DNA of 5,619 bases from Burkholderiales bacterium (GCA_006227785.1 SBFU01000293.1:1-5619); one strand, 5' to 3'; shown: positions 1-5,619, counted from the stretch's first letter. Numbers and translations are program-made. The notes: generated by a model not told the origin, from the letters alone.

Positions 1-198
1 CGAGCCATGATCCATCGCCTGGAGGCTGTCGCGCAAACGCGGCTGCACCCGCACCGCCGCCTCTTCGCCGGCAGGTGGGAGGATGATGATGGCGGCCTTC
101 GCCTCCATCGGCGCCGGCTCGGGCTCCTGTGCCCAGGCCATGGGTATGACCGCTAGCGCCAGGGCGCTGAAAAGCAAGGGGGACAAATGGGTCTTCAT
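1..198 (-). CDS. Putative exported protein of unknown function (5' part only)
   Basis: The first 66 codons read on the minus strand from an ATG at 198-196 and run off the left edge. The product begins with a likely Sec signal peptide: positive residues at K2 and H4, a hydrophobic core at about residues 8-20, and an A-W-A motif at 21-23 followed by Q24, a good signal peptidase I site. The start of the mature part is Pro/Glu/Ala-rich (QEPEPAP), then AAIIILPPAGEEAAVRVQPR, which suggests a periplasmic or secreted protein. No lipobox cysteine is visible, so a lipoprotein is unlikely. There is no clear Shine-Dalgarno sequence before the ATG, and no other start codon lies in frame just upstream. The gene is divergent from ompR and shares its intergenic region, so joint control is possible. 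I do not recognise the family, and the missing C-terminal part prevents assignment. Confidence 0.72.
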   Translation of the reverse strand, partial: MKTHLSPLLFSALALAVIPMAWAQEPEPAPMEAKAAIIILPPAGEEAAVRVQPRLRDSLQAMDHGS

Positions 199-274
199 CG
201 TGCTGGAGCGTATGCCAAGTCGACGGATTGTGAAATGAAGCCTCGGTGAAGGCTGCGCCGTCGCAGGCAACATC

Positions 275-290
275 TGTAACACCTTGTCAG
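275..290 (-). promoter_or_regulatory. Candidate OmpR binding site (tandem half-sites)
   Basis: Read on the minus strand this is CTGACA-AGGT-GTTACA. The second hexamer is a perfect match to the enterobacterial OmpR half-site GTTACA and the first matches at 4 of 6 positions. The 4-base spacer gives the 10-bp repeat spacing known for OmpR dimers. It lies about 77 bp upstream of the ompR start, between ompR and the divergent gene, where autoregulation would act. The match is seen directly; binding is inferred. Chance occurrence of one hexamer is not excluded. Confidence 0.35.
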
Positions 291-341
291 GAAAACGAAA
301 ATCCCTGGCGGACAAGCACTTGCGGCTGACACAATCGGGCT

Positions 342-348
342 TGTTACA
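342..348 (+). promoter_or_regulatory. Single OmpR-like half-site TGTTACA near the ompR start
   Basis: TGTTACA contains a perfect GTTACA half-site at 343-348, just upstream of the ompR ribosome binding site. It is the inverted counterpart of TGTAACA at 275-281, so the region carries an inverted pair of the same 7-mer with starts 67 bp apart. No good second half-site is seen at 10-bp spacing on either side. If bound by phosphorylated OmpR it could repress the operon. This is weaker evidence than the tandem site upstream. Confidence 0.22.
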
Positions 349-366
349 TTTTCGGAAGTTGCTGTC

Positions 367-1098
367 ATGCCACAAACCAACGCCCGCCCCAACAAGATCC
401 TGGTCGTTGACGACGACGTTCGCATCCGCGACCTGCTGCGCCGCTACCTCATGCAGGAGGGATTTGAAGTCATGCTCGCCGAGGACGGCAAGGCGTTGAA
501 CAGGGTTCTGCAACGCGATGCGGTCGACCTGATCGTGCTGGATCTGATGATGCCGGGGGAAGACGGGCTTTCCATCTGCCGGCGCCTGCGTGCCAATGGC
601 GACCGGACGCCCATCATCATGCTGACGGCCAAGAGCGAGGATGTGGACCGCATCGTGGGCCTGGAGGTGGGTGCAGACGACTATCTGGGCAAGCCGTTCA
701 ACCCGCGGGAACTGCTGGCCCGGATCCACGCCGTTCTGCGTCGTCGCCCGCCGGCGGAGGTTCCTGGTGCACCGTCCCAGGAAGCGGAGGTGGTCAAGTT
801 CGGCCCCTTCGAGTTCGATCTGAGCCTGCGCACCTTGCGCAAGGAAGGACAGGATCTGCCACTGACCACGGGCGAGTTCGCCATGCTCAAGGCGCTGGTT
901 CGGCACCCGCGCCAGCCCCTGTCGCGAGAGAAGTTGGCGCAGCTGGCGCGCGGCAGGGAATTTGAGCCCTTCGACCGGAGCCTCGACGTACAGGTGTCCC
1001 GACTGCGCAAGCTGATTGAGGAGGACGCGTCTTCGCCGCGTTACCTGCAGACCGTCTGGGGCGTCGGCTATGTGTTTGTGCCGGACGGCAGCACCTGA
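367..1098 (+). CDS. ompR: OmpR-family response regulator (OmpR/RisA-like)
   Basis: This 243-residue cytoplasmic protein is the DNA-binding response regulator partnered with the downstream EnvZ kinase, and its length is normal for OmpR. The receiver domain (about 9-126) has the acidic pocket D15-D16, the phosphoacceptor D59 in VLDLMMPGEDG, T87 and K109 in GKPFNPRELLARI. The winged-helix domain (about 143-240) has the OmpR signature PLTTGEFAMLKAL, the recognition-helix segment RSLDVQVSRLRKLIEED (204-220) and the C-terminal QTVWGVGYVFVPDGS. These match E. coli OmpR closely over the full length. The ATG at 367 is preceded by GGAAG with an 8-base spacer. The stop codon TGA shares its last base with the envZ ATG, so the two are translationally coupled. 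In Bordetella the equivalent regulator is called RisA and can respond to a kinase other than its neighbour, so the cognate pairing here is likely but not proven. OmpR-like sites upstream suggest autoregulation. Confidence 0.96.
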   Translation: MPQTNARPNKILVVDDDVRIRDLLRRYLMQEGFEVMLAEDGKALNRVLQRDAVDLIVLDLMMPGEDGLSICRRLRANGDRTPIIMLTAKSEDVDRIVGLEVGADDYLGKPFNPRELLARIHAVLRRRPPAEVPGAPSQEAEVVKFGPFEFDLSLRTLRKEGQDLPLTTGEFAMLKALVRHPRQPLSREKLAQLARGREFEPFDRSLDVQVSRLRKLIEEDASSPRYLQTVWGVGYVFVPDGST

Positions 1099-2555
1099 TG
1101 AACGACGAGTCTCGCGTACCGTTCGAGACCCAGCCCCAGGCCCTGGAAACCGCTCCCGCAGCACTGGAGCGCAGGCGCCCGCGTGAGCTGAGTCTGTTCT
1201 GGCGCACCTTCTTCCTTCTGGCGCTGCTGCTGCTGGGCTGCATCGTCGCGTGGCTGCAGACCTTCCGGGCACTGGAATTCGAGCCACGTGCCCTGCAAAG
1301 TGCCCAGCAGCTGGCTTCGCTTGTCAACCTCAGCCGCGCCGCGCTGGTCCACTCGGATTCGATTGCCCGTGTTTCACTGGTCAAGACCCTGGCCGATGAA
1401 GAGGGTTTGCGCATCGCGCCGCGGGAGCCCACGGATACCTTCAGGGTCTATGAAACCGATTCGCTGAGCCGGCGTGTGGCTGACCTTCTTCGCGTGCGGC
1501 TGGGCGCCGACACCCTGGTGGCCCGTGAGGTCAATGGCGCGCCCGGTCTGTGGATCGGTTTCACCATCGAGGAAGACCCGTACTGGCTGCTCACCGACCC
1601 CTCGCGCATCGGACTGGTGGCGGGCACGACATGGCTGATCTGGCTGGCCATCGCTGCAGTGCTGTCCATGGCCGGAGCAGCGGTGATTGCGGGCTTGATC
1701 AACCGCCCCCTGAAGAAGCTCTCGTTCGCAGCCAGCCGCTTGCGTGAAGGCGACTTTCTGGCCAGTCAGCTCAGCGAGGCCGTAGCGACCAGCGAAATCC
1801 GTGAAGTCAATATCGGCTTCAACCGGATGGCGCAGCGCCTGTCCAAGATCGAGCAGGACCGGGCCCTGATGCTGGCCGGCATCTCACACGATCTGCGCAC
1901 CCCCCTGGCGAGGTTGCGCCTCGAAACCGAGATGAGCGTGGACGACCCCCAGGCGCGCGAGCACATGGCGGCCGACATCGAACAGGTCAATGCGATCATC
2001 GACAAATTCCTTGACTACGCCCGGCCGGAACACAACGAGCCGCAGAGGGTATCGCTCAACGATGTCGTCGAATCGGCTGTTTTTGCGATGGGCAATGACC
2101 CTTCGCTTCAGGTGTCGACCAACATTCCGCCGGATACCGTGGTGATGGGGGACGAGGTGGAGCTGCAGCGCGTGTTCGCGAACCTGCTGGAAAACGCACT
2201 GCGCTACGCCAAGGACCCCGACACCCACATCGCCACGGTGGAAATAGCCGCCAAGACGAAAAACGACACCGTGCTTGTCAAGCTTCGCGACCATGGAGCG
2301 GGTGTCAGCCCGGATATGCTGGAACAGCTGACACAGCCCTTCTTCCGAGGCAATGTCTCGCGCACGTCGGCCACCGGCACGGGACTGGGTCTGGCGATTG
2401 TCGAGCGCGCGATCAACCGGATGGGCGGGCGCTTTGTGCTGGCCAACAGCAGCACAGGCGGTCTGGCTGCCCACATCAAGCTGGTCAAGGCGAGCCCGGA
2501 CAAGGGCAGGGACAAGGACAAGGACAAAGAGCCCGCGCCAGCCACTGCCACCTGA
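1098..2555 (+). CDS. envZ: EnvZ-family osmosensor-type sensor histidine kinase
   Basis: This 485-residue inner-membrane kinase/phosphatase acts on the OmpR encoded just upstream. In order it has a cytoplasmic N-terminus of about 33 residues, TM1 at about 34-54, a periplasmic sensor of about 118 residues, TM2 at about 173-199, and a HAMP linker at about 200-252. The HisKA dimerisation box is GISHDLRTPLARLR with phosphoaccepting H264; its H-D-x-x-T pattern also supports phosphatase activity. The ATPase domain has an N-box NLLENALRYA (N362, N366), G1 box D398-H-G-A-G, F-box QPFFRG (413-418) and G2 box GTGLGL (427-432), so all catalytic motifs are present. Its start overlaps the ompR stop by one base and has no strong ribosome site of its own, consistent with translational coupling. 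The C-terminus ends in an unusual charged tail of Asp-Lys repeats after residue 465. Bordetella RisS is the nearest named relative I know; in B. pertussis that gene is broken, whereas this one is intact. Confidence 0.95.
   Translation: MNDESRVPFETQPQALETAPAALERRRPRELSLFWRTFFLLALLLLGCIVAWLQTFRALEFEPRALQSAQQLASLVNLSRAALVHSDSIARVSLVKTLADEEGLRIAPREPTDTFRVYETDSLSRRVADLLRVRLGADTLVAREVNGAPGLWIGFTIEEDPYWLLTDPSRIGLVAGTTWLIWLAIAAVLSMAGAAVIAGLINRPLKKLSFAASRLREGDFLASQLSEAVATSEIREVNIGFNRMAQRLSKIEQDRALMLAGISHDLRTPLARLRLETEMSVDDPQAREHMAADIEQVNAIIDKFLDYARPEHNEPQRVSLNDVVESAVFAMGNDPSLQVSTNIPPDTVVMGDEVELQRVFANLLENALRYAKDPDTHIATVEIAAKTKNDTVLVKLRDHGAGVSPDMLEQLTQPFFRGNVSRTSATGTGLGLAIVERAINRMGGRFVLANSSTGGLAAHIKLVKASPDKGRDKDKDKEPAPATAT
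2499..2528 (+). repeat. In-frame hexanucleotide repeat at the envZ 3' end
   Basis: Five consecutive hexamers derived from GACAAG lie here: GACAAG, GGCAGG, GACAAG, GACAAG, GACAAA. They encode the DK-GR-DK-DK-DK tail of EnvZ (residues 468-477), beyond the ATPase core. The unit is two codons, so gain or loss of copies would keep the reading frame and change only tail length and charge. It probably arose by replication slippage. Confidence 0.8.
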
Positions 2556-2576
2556 GTGGGGATGCCGGCAGACGCG

Positions 2577-3071
2577 TCAGCGGTGCCACAACAAGGCCAC
2601 CGCCCTGGCCTCGATGGACAAGCCCTGTCCGACCGGCCCGAGCTTTTCCGCTGTCTTGGCCTTGATATTGACCTGGGCCGGTTTCACCCCCAGCGCAGCG
2701 GCCACTGAATCGACCATGGCGGGGATGTGCGGGGCCAACCTGGGTGCCTGCACGATGACGGTGCTGTCGACGTTGGCCAGCTCGTAGCCGGCGGTACGAA
2801 CCCGGCGCATGGCTTCCGACAGCAACTGGGACGAATCGGCCCCCCAGAACCGGTCATCCGTATCGGGAAAATGGCGGCCAATGTCACCCAGGGCTGCCGC
2901 GCCCAGCACCGCGTCGGTGAGGGCATGCAAAAGCACGTCAGCGTCCGAATGGCCGAGGAGACCGAACGGGTGGGGAATGCGCACGCCACCGATGATCAGC
3001 GGACGTCCGGGCACCAGGGCGTGGACATCCCATCCTTCGCCGATGCGCATGGAAGCAGCGGATGAACTCAT
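2577..3071 (-). CDS. ispF: 2-C-methyl-D-erythritol 2,4-cyclodiphosphate synthase
   Basis: This 164-residue cytoplasmic enzyme converts CDP-methylerythritol 2-phosphate to the cyclodiphosphate with release of CMP, the fifth step of the MEP isoprenoid pathway. The family works as a homotrimer with zinc held at each active site by Asp-His-His, here D15 and H17 in GWDVHAL and H49 in [10 protein letters not shown]. Other family blocks are [43 protein letters not shown] and the C-terminal [14 protein letters not shown]. The ATG at 3071 has an excellent AGGAG site (3082-3078) six bases upstream. An internal ATG at 3050 (M8) aligns with the E. coli start but lacks a ribosome site, so the longer form is chosen. 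E12 replaces the histidine of the E. coli GHGFDVH segment. The gene lies 36 bp downstream of ispD on the same strand, a likely operon, and converges on envZ with only 21 bp between the stop codons. Confidence 0.96.
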   Translation of the reverse strand: MSSSAASMRIGEGWDVHALVPGRPLIIGGVRIPHPFGLLGHSDADVLLHALTDAVLGAAALGDIGRHFPDTDDRFWGADSSQLLSEAMRRVRTAGYELANVDSTVIVQAPRLAPHIPAMVDSVAAALGVKPAQVNIKAKTAEKLGPVGQGLSIEARAVALLWHR

Positions 3072-3077
3072 GGTGGG

Positions 3078-3082
3078 CTCCT
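3078..3082 (-). promoter_or_regulatory. Strong ispF ribosome binding site
   Basis: AGGAG on the minus strand sits six bases before the ATG at 3071. It decides between two possible ispF starts, favouring the one seven codons upstream of the position matching E. coli IspF. It lies in the 36-bp ispD-ispF gap, so ispF initiates on its own rather than by overlap coupling. Confidence 0.75.
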
Positions 3083-3107
3083 GGAAAAAATGGGACTCTG
3101 GCCGGAA

Positions 3108-3854
3108 TCAGGCGCGGTGGGCGAGCAAGGCCTCGGCCAAGGCAAAGTCCTCGGGATAAGTGACCTTGAAATTGCGGGCGCTTCCTGGCACCAGCAAGGG
3201 ACGCTGCCCCTGTCGCTCCATGGCACTGGCTTCATCCGTGATGCCGTCGAAGCCAGACAATCGGGCGGCCGTCAGGGCGTCGTACAGGGCGCCCACCCGG
3301 AACATCTGCGGCGTCTGTGCCAGCCACTTGTCAGCCCTTTCCACGGTGACTCTGACTCGCCCAGCGCTCTCCTGCTTGAGGGTATCAGGCAGAGGCAGTG
3401 CCAGCAATCCGCCGACCGCGTCCCCCTGGCAGGCATCCATCAGGCGTGCAATATCGGCAGGCGACACCAGGCAGCGCGCTGCATCGTGCACCAGCACCCA
3501 GTCGGTCGGCGGCACACCGTCCTGCAGCATCGATTCAAGGCCGTTGCAGACACTTTCAGCCCTCGATGCACCGCCGCAGCGAGCCAGCACGATGCGCGGA
3601 TCGTCCACCGACAGGAACCGGTCGGCCGGCGCCACCACCACCCGGACATGCTCGATGCGCGGCTCTGCAAGAAGCGCCGTCAGGGTGTGCATCACCAGCG
3701 GCACCCCCGAGAGATTCTGGTACTGCTTGGGTCCCGGCGCGCCTGCACGTGAGCCACTGCCAGCGCAGGGCACCAGCGCGTGGCAAGCGGCCGACCCGGC
3801 CGGAGGCGGGAAAGGGCTGTCGGGCGAGGAAGCGTGCTTCATGTGTGACGGCAT
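3108..3854 (-). CDS. ispD: 2-C-methyl-D-erythritol 4-phosphate cytidylyltransferase
   Basis: This 248-residue cytoplasmic enzyme joins CTP and methylerythritol 4-phosphate to give CDP-methylerythritol and pyrophosphate, the third MEP pathway step. It has a nucleotidyltransferase (GT-A type) fold. The CTP-binding loop is ALVPCAGSGSR (26-36) followed by K43-Q-Y. The substrate region is VHDAAR with D124, then LPLPDTLK, QTPQMFR, TDEASAMER and the C-terminal NFKVTYPEDFALAEALL with K230. The frame is open upstream to 4151, but that extension would cross the terminator hairpin and mfd codons and has no family similarity. ATG 3854 has a modest GGGA seven bases upstream; ATG 3842 (244 residues) is the alternative. 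About 24 poorly conserved, Pro/Ser-rich residues precede the enzyme core. Two small deviations are C30 in the loop, where the consensus is PAAG, and HDAARC, where E. coli has HDAARP. ispF follows in the same operon. Confidence 0.94.
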   Translation of the reverse strand: MPSHMKHASSPDSPFPPPAGSAACHALVPCAGSGSRAGAPGPKQYQNLSGVPLVMHTLTALLAEPRIEHVRVVVAPADRFLSVDDPRIVLARCGGASRAESVCNGLESMLQDGVPPTDWVLVHDAARCLVSPADIARLMDACQGDAVGGLLALPLPDTLKQESAGRVRVTVERADKWLAQTPQMFRVGALYDALTAARLSGFDGITDEASAMERQGQRPLLVPGSARNFKVTYPEDFALAEALLAHRA

Positions 3855-3874
3855 TCTAAAATCCCAATGAACAT

Positions 3875-3903
3875 CCCCCCTGCCCACAGGCAGGGGGGTT
3901 TTT
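3875..3903 (+). terminator. Strong intrinsic terminator facing mfd
   Basis: A perfect 10-bp GC-rich stem, CCCCCCTGCC (3875-3884) with GGCAGGGGGG (3889-3898), closes a CACA loop and is followed by five T residues (3899-3903). This is a textbook rho-independent terminator for plus-strand transcription. On the minus strand it lacks a T-tract, so it would not stop ispD transcription. Outer arms CAATGA (3865-3870) and TCATTG (3905-3910) extend the inverted repeat to 46 bp. It lies 21 bp upstream of the ispD ATG and 58 bp before mfd, where no plus-strand gene ends nearby. The upstream TAAAAT at 3857-3862 resembles a -10 box but has no good -35. Confidence 0.85.
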
Positions 3904-3905
3904 GT

Positions 3906-3933
3906 CATTGCCCGCCCGCGTCCATTGCCCGCC
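3906..3933 (+). repeat. 11-bp direct repeat CATTGCCCGCC in the mfd upstream region
   Basis: CATTGCCCGCC occurs at 3906-3916 and again at 3923-3933, starts 17 bp apart and separated by CGCGTC. The first copy also supplies the right outer arm of the terminator inverted repeat, and the second supplies the left arm of the downstream hairpin. The repeat could arise by chance in GC-rich DNA, but an exact 11-mer this close is notable. It may be a binding site pair or RNA-level switch elements. Confidence 0.6.
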
Positions 3934-3946
3934 ATGCAGGCGGGTA
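3926..3946 (+). other. Second hairpin between the terminator and mfd
   Basis: CCCGCC (3928-3933) pairs perfectly with GGCGGG (3939-3944) around an ATGCA loop. A G-T pair (3927/3945) and a T-A pair (3926/3946) lengthen the stem to eight pairs. No T-tract follows, so it is not a terminator. Its right arm is the only G-rich stretch before the mfd ATG, but it is 17 bases away and so is not a normal ribosome site. GGCGGG could pair with either copy of the upstream GCCCGCC. Confidence 0.45.
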
Positions 3947-3961
3947 GTACACAGCTTCGAC

Positions 3962-5619
3962 ATGCACCTGCCCCGACTTCAATCCGGCAAGCGATTTGCC
4001 TTGCCGCGCCCACCCGCCGCAGCCGACGCCCTGCTGCTCGCCCGCCTGGCCGAGCGCGAATCAAACGAGGGGCGACCGGTGGCCATTGTGACCGCCGATG
4101 CCACGGATGCCCAGCGCCTGATCGACGAGATGGCCTTCTTTGCTCCGTCATTGCGGTGCGCCCTGTTTCCCGATTGGGAAACGCTGCCCTACGACACCTT
4201 TTCCCCGCACCAGGACCTGATCAGCGAACGGCTGGCCACCCTGTGGCGGATCTACGGCCACGGCGGTGCACGCGAGGCCGATGTGGTGCTGGTACCGGCC
4301 ACCACAGCCCTCTACCGGCTAGCGCCGCCGTCGTTTCTCGCTGCCTACACCTTTGAGTTCAAGGTCCGCCAGCGGCTGGATGAGGCCCAGCTGAAGTCCC
4401 AGCTGACACTGGCTGGCTACCAGCATGTCAGCCAGGTCGTCAGCCCGGGCGAGTACGCGGTGCGCGGTGGCCTGATCGACCTGTTTCCCATGGGCTCGCA
4501 AGTGCCCTACCGGGTGGACCTGTTCGATGATGAAATCGACAGCATCCGGACGTTCGACCCTGACAGCCAGCGCAGCCTGTACCCGGTGCCCGAGGTACGC
4601 CTGCTACCGGGGCGAGAATTTCCCATGGATGAGTCGGCGCGCGCGCGCTTTCGCAGCCGCTGGCGCGAACTGCTGGAGGGCGACCCGACCAAGAGCCGCA
4701 TTTACAAGGACATGGGCAACGGCGTCGCCACTGCCGGCATTGAGTACTACCTCCCGCTGTTCTTTGAAGATACGGCCACGGTTTTCGACTACCTCGGCCA
4801 GCAGGCCACGGTCGTGTTGCATGGCGACCTGGAACCGGCCTTCCAACGTTTCTGGCAGGACACGCAGGACCGCTACCGGGTGATCAAGGGCGACCCGGAT
4901 CGCCCTGCGCTGCCTCCCGAGAGCCTGTTCCTGTCGGCCGAGCAGTTTTACAGCCTGGCCAATGCCCATGCCCAGCTGGCCATCCGGCCCGGCGTCGACG
5001 ATGTCCATGACAACGCTCTTGCGCAGAAGCTGCCCGACCTGACTGTGGTGCGTGGCGCCGACGACCCGCTGGCCCGGCTGCAGGCCCACCTGCGCCAGAG
5101 CCCGCATCGGGCGCTGCTGCTGGCCGAAAGCGACGGCAGGCGCGAGAGCCTGCTGGACTTCCTGCGCGCCAGCGGACTGAACCCGCCAGCCTTCGATTCG
5201 CTGACCGAGTTCCAGGCCAGCGACGAAAAGGTCGGCATCGCCACCGCCGGCCTCACCGTCGGCTTTTCGTGGCTCGAAACGGGTATCGACTTCGTCACCG
5301 AGACCGAACTGTTCGCGGCCGGCCCCACCACGCGTCGGCGCAAGAAACAGGAACAGGTCAGCGATGTCGACGCGTTGATCAAGGACCTGAGCGAGCTGAA
5401 CCTGGGTGACCCGGTGGTGCACAGTGCGCACGGCATCGGTCGCTACCGTGGCCTGGTCAACCTGGACATGGGCGACAAGAACCCCGACGGCACGCCCGCG
5501 CTGCAGGAGTTCCTGCACCTCGAATACGCCGACAAGGCCGTGCTGTACGTGCCGGTGAGCCAGCTCAGCCTGATCGGCCGCTACACCGGCGTCAGCGCCG
5601 ACGAGGCGCCGCTGCACAA
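3962..5619 (+). CDS. mfd: Transcription-repair coupling factor Mfd (N-terminal half)
   Basis: 552 codons plus two bases run from the ATG at 3962 to the right edge, about half of the usual 1150-residue protein. Mfd is a DNA translocase that pushes RNA polymerase off lesions and recruits UvrA for nucleotide excision repair. The UvrB-like module (about 1-340) contains WETLPYD (71-77), SPHQDLIS (80-87) and GEYAVRGGLIDLFPMGS. R168, R184 and F188 correspond to UvrA-contacting residues R165, R181 and F185 of E. coli Mfd. A D3 region follows, then a basic linker RRRKK (458-462) and the RNA-polymerase-interacting CarD-like domain from about 480 (LGDPVVHSAHGIGRYRG, YVPVSQLSLIGRY). The helicase motor and UvrA-inhibitory C-terminus lie beyond the window. 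Compared with E. coli the polymerase-binding domain has a short extra loop (GDKNPDGTP). No close Shine-Dalgarno is seen before the ATG. No other in-frame start codon was found between about 3926 and 3961, so this start is preferred. Confidence 0.95.
   Translation, partial: MHLPRLQSGKRFALPRPPAAADALLLARLAERESNEGRPVAIVTADATDAQRLIDEMAFFAPSLRCALFPDWETLPYDTFSPHQDLISERLATLWRIYGHGGAREADVVLVPATTALYRLAPPSFLAAYTFEFKVRQRLDEAQLKSQLTLAGYQHVSQVVSPGEYAVRGGLIDLFPMGSQVPYRVDLFDDEIDSIRTFDPDSQRSLYPVPEVRLLPGREFPMDESARARFRSRWRELLEGDPTKSRIYKDMGNGVATAGIEYYLPLFFEDTATVFDYLGQQATVVLHGDLEPAFQRFWQDTQDRYRVIKGDPDRPALPPESLFLSAEQFYSLANAHAQLAIRPGVDDVHDNALAQKLPDLTVVRGADDPLARLQAHLRQSPHRALLLAESDGRRESLLDFLRASGLNPPAFDSLTEFQASDEKVGIATAGLTVGFSWLETGIDFVTETELFAAGPTTRRRKKQEQVSDVDALIKDLSELNLGDPVVHSAHGIGRYRGLVNLDMGDKNPDGTPALQEFLHLEYADKAVLYVPVSQLSLIGRYTGVSADEAPLH

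Larger units (their letters stand above)
199..366. promoter_or_regulatory. Divergent intergenic region between the exported-protein gene and ompR
   Basis: This 168-bp stretch separates two divergent genes and must hold the promoter of at least the ompR-envZ operon. It is more AT-rich near 270-360 than the flanking genes. I see OmpR-like half-sites (listed separately) and a ribosome binding site GGAAG at 354-358, eight bases before the ompR ATG. I could not find a convincing sigma70 -35/-10 pair. TTGTCA at 284-289 is a fair -35 but has no matching -10. TACATT at 345-350 is too close to the ompR ribosome site to be a comfortable -10. On the minus strand, TTCACA followed after 16 bp by TACGCT (around 232-208) is only a weak promoter candidate for the left gene. 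Confidence 0.5.

Noticed and set aside
239..254. AGCCT/AGGCT inverted repeat in the ompR upstream region as an operator
   Set aside because: The arms are only 5 bp and there is no second copy or known motif match.
887..1432. Minus-strand open frame spanning the ompR-envZ junction (181 codons)
   Set aside because: Its translation is low-complexity Ser/Arg/Ala, typical of a GC-rich shadow, and it covers two well-supported genes.
1884..2474. Minus-strand open frame opposite envZ (196 codons)
   Set aside because: It lies wholly inside envZ antisense to the conserved kinase motifs. No domain or supporting ribosome site was recognised.
2542..2570. Short inverted repeats (CCACT/AGTGG and the palindrome TGCCGGCA) at the envZ/ispF junction as a bidirectional terminator
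   Set aside because: The stems are only 4-5 bp and no T-tract follows on either strand.
3160..3870. Plus-strand open frame opposite ispD (236 codons) as the gene ended by the 3875-3903 terminator
   Set aside because: It ends just before the hairpin, which is tempting, but the translation is Arg/Ser/Pro/Ala-rich without any recognisable domain and mirrors ispD codons. A noncoding antisense RNA is a better explanation.
3855..4151. Extension of the ispD reading frame upstream to an ATG at 4151 (347 residues)
   Set aside because: The added 99 residues would be read antisense through mfd codons and through the terminator hairpin, and have no IspD similarity. The 248-residue form fits the family length.
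3925..4356. Plus-strand open frame overlapping the mfd start in another frame (143 codons)
   Set aside because: It overlaps conserved Mfd sequence out of frame, starts with TTG inside a hairpin arm, and has a biased Pro/Arg/Ala composition.
4604..5617. Long minus-strand open frame opposite mfd (337 codons)
   Set aside because: It is antisense to a strongly supported mfd and rich in Gln/Val/Ala/Arg, as expected from the complement of GC-rich codons. No domain is recognisable.

Overview
This GC-rich window looks like chromosomal DNA from a betaproteobacterium, probably Burkholderiales near the Alcaligenaceae (Bordetella/Achromobacter type). The basis is protein character only: an OmpR/EnvZ pair resembling the Bordetella RisA/RisS type, beta-type IspD and IspF, and a UvrA-linked Mfd. 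No phage, insertion sequence, CRISPR array, tRNA or rRNA was seen. All genes appear intact except the two cut by the window edges.

Layout from left to right. (1) The 5' part of a minus-strand gene for an exported protein of unknown function (1-198). (2) A 168-bp divergent intergenic region (199-366) holding OmpR-like half-sites. (3) ompR (367-1098) and envZ (1098-2555), overlapping by one base, forming a two-component regulator operon on the plus strand. (4) A convergent junction of only 21 bp with no recognisable terminator. (5) ispD-ispF on the minus strand (3854 down to 2577), two enzymes of the MEP isoprenoid pathway. (6) A 107-bp divergent region (3855-3961) with a perfect 10-bp-stem intrinsic terminator facing right, an 11-bp direct repeat and a second hairpin. 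(7) The first 552 codons of mfd, the transcription-repair coupling factor, running off the right edge.

Functionally this is mostly core housekeeping. OmpR/EnvZ senses envelope conditions and controls transcription. IspD makes CDP-methylerythritol, and IspF cyclises the phosphorylated form after the IspE step encoded elsewhere. Mfd removes RNA polymerase stalled at DNA lesions and recruits UvrA. The genes are not obviously linked in one pathway.

I found no convincing new multi-gene system. The part least explained by the genes is the ispD/mfd intergenic region. There a strong plus-strand terminator has no plus-strand gene immediately upstream, and repeated sequences allow alternative hairpins before mfd. 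Together with the terminator-less envZ/ispF junction, this suggests antisense transcription across ispF-ispD that ends at this terminator, or an attenuated mfd leader. Both are inferences from sequence alone.
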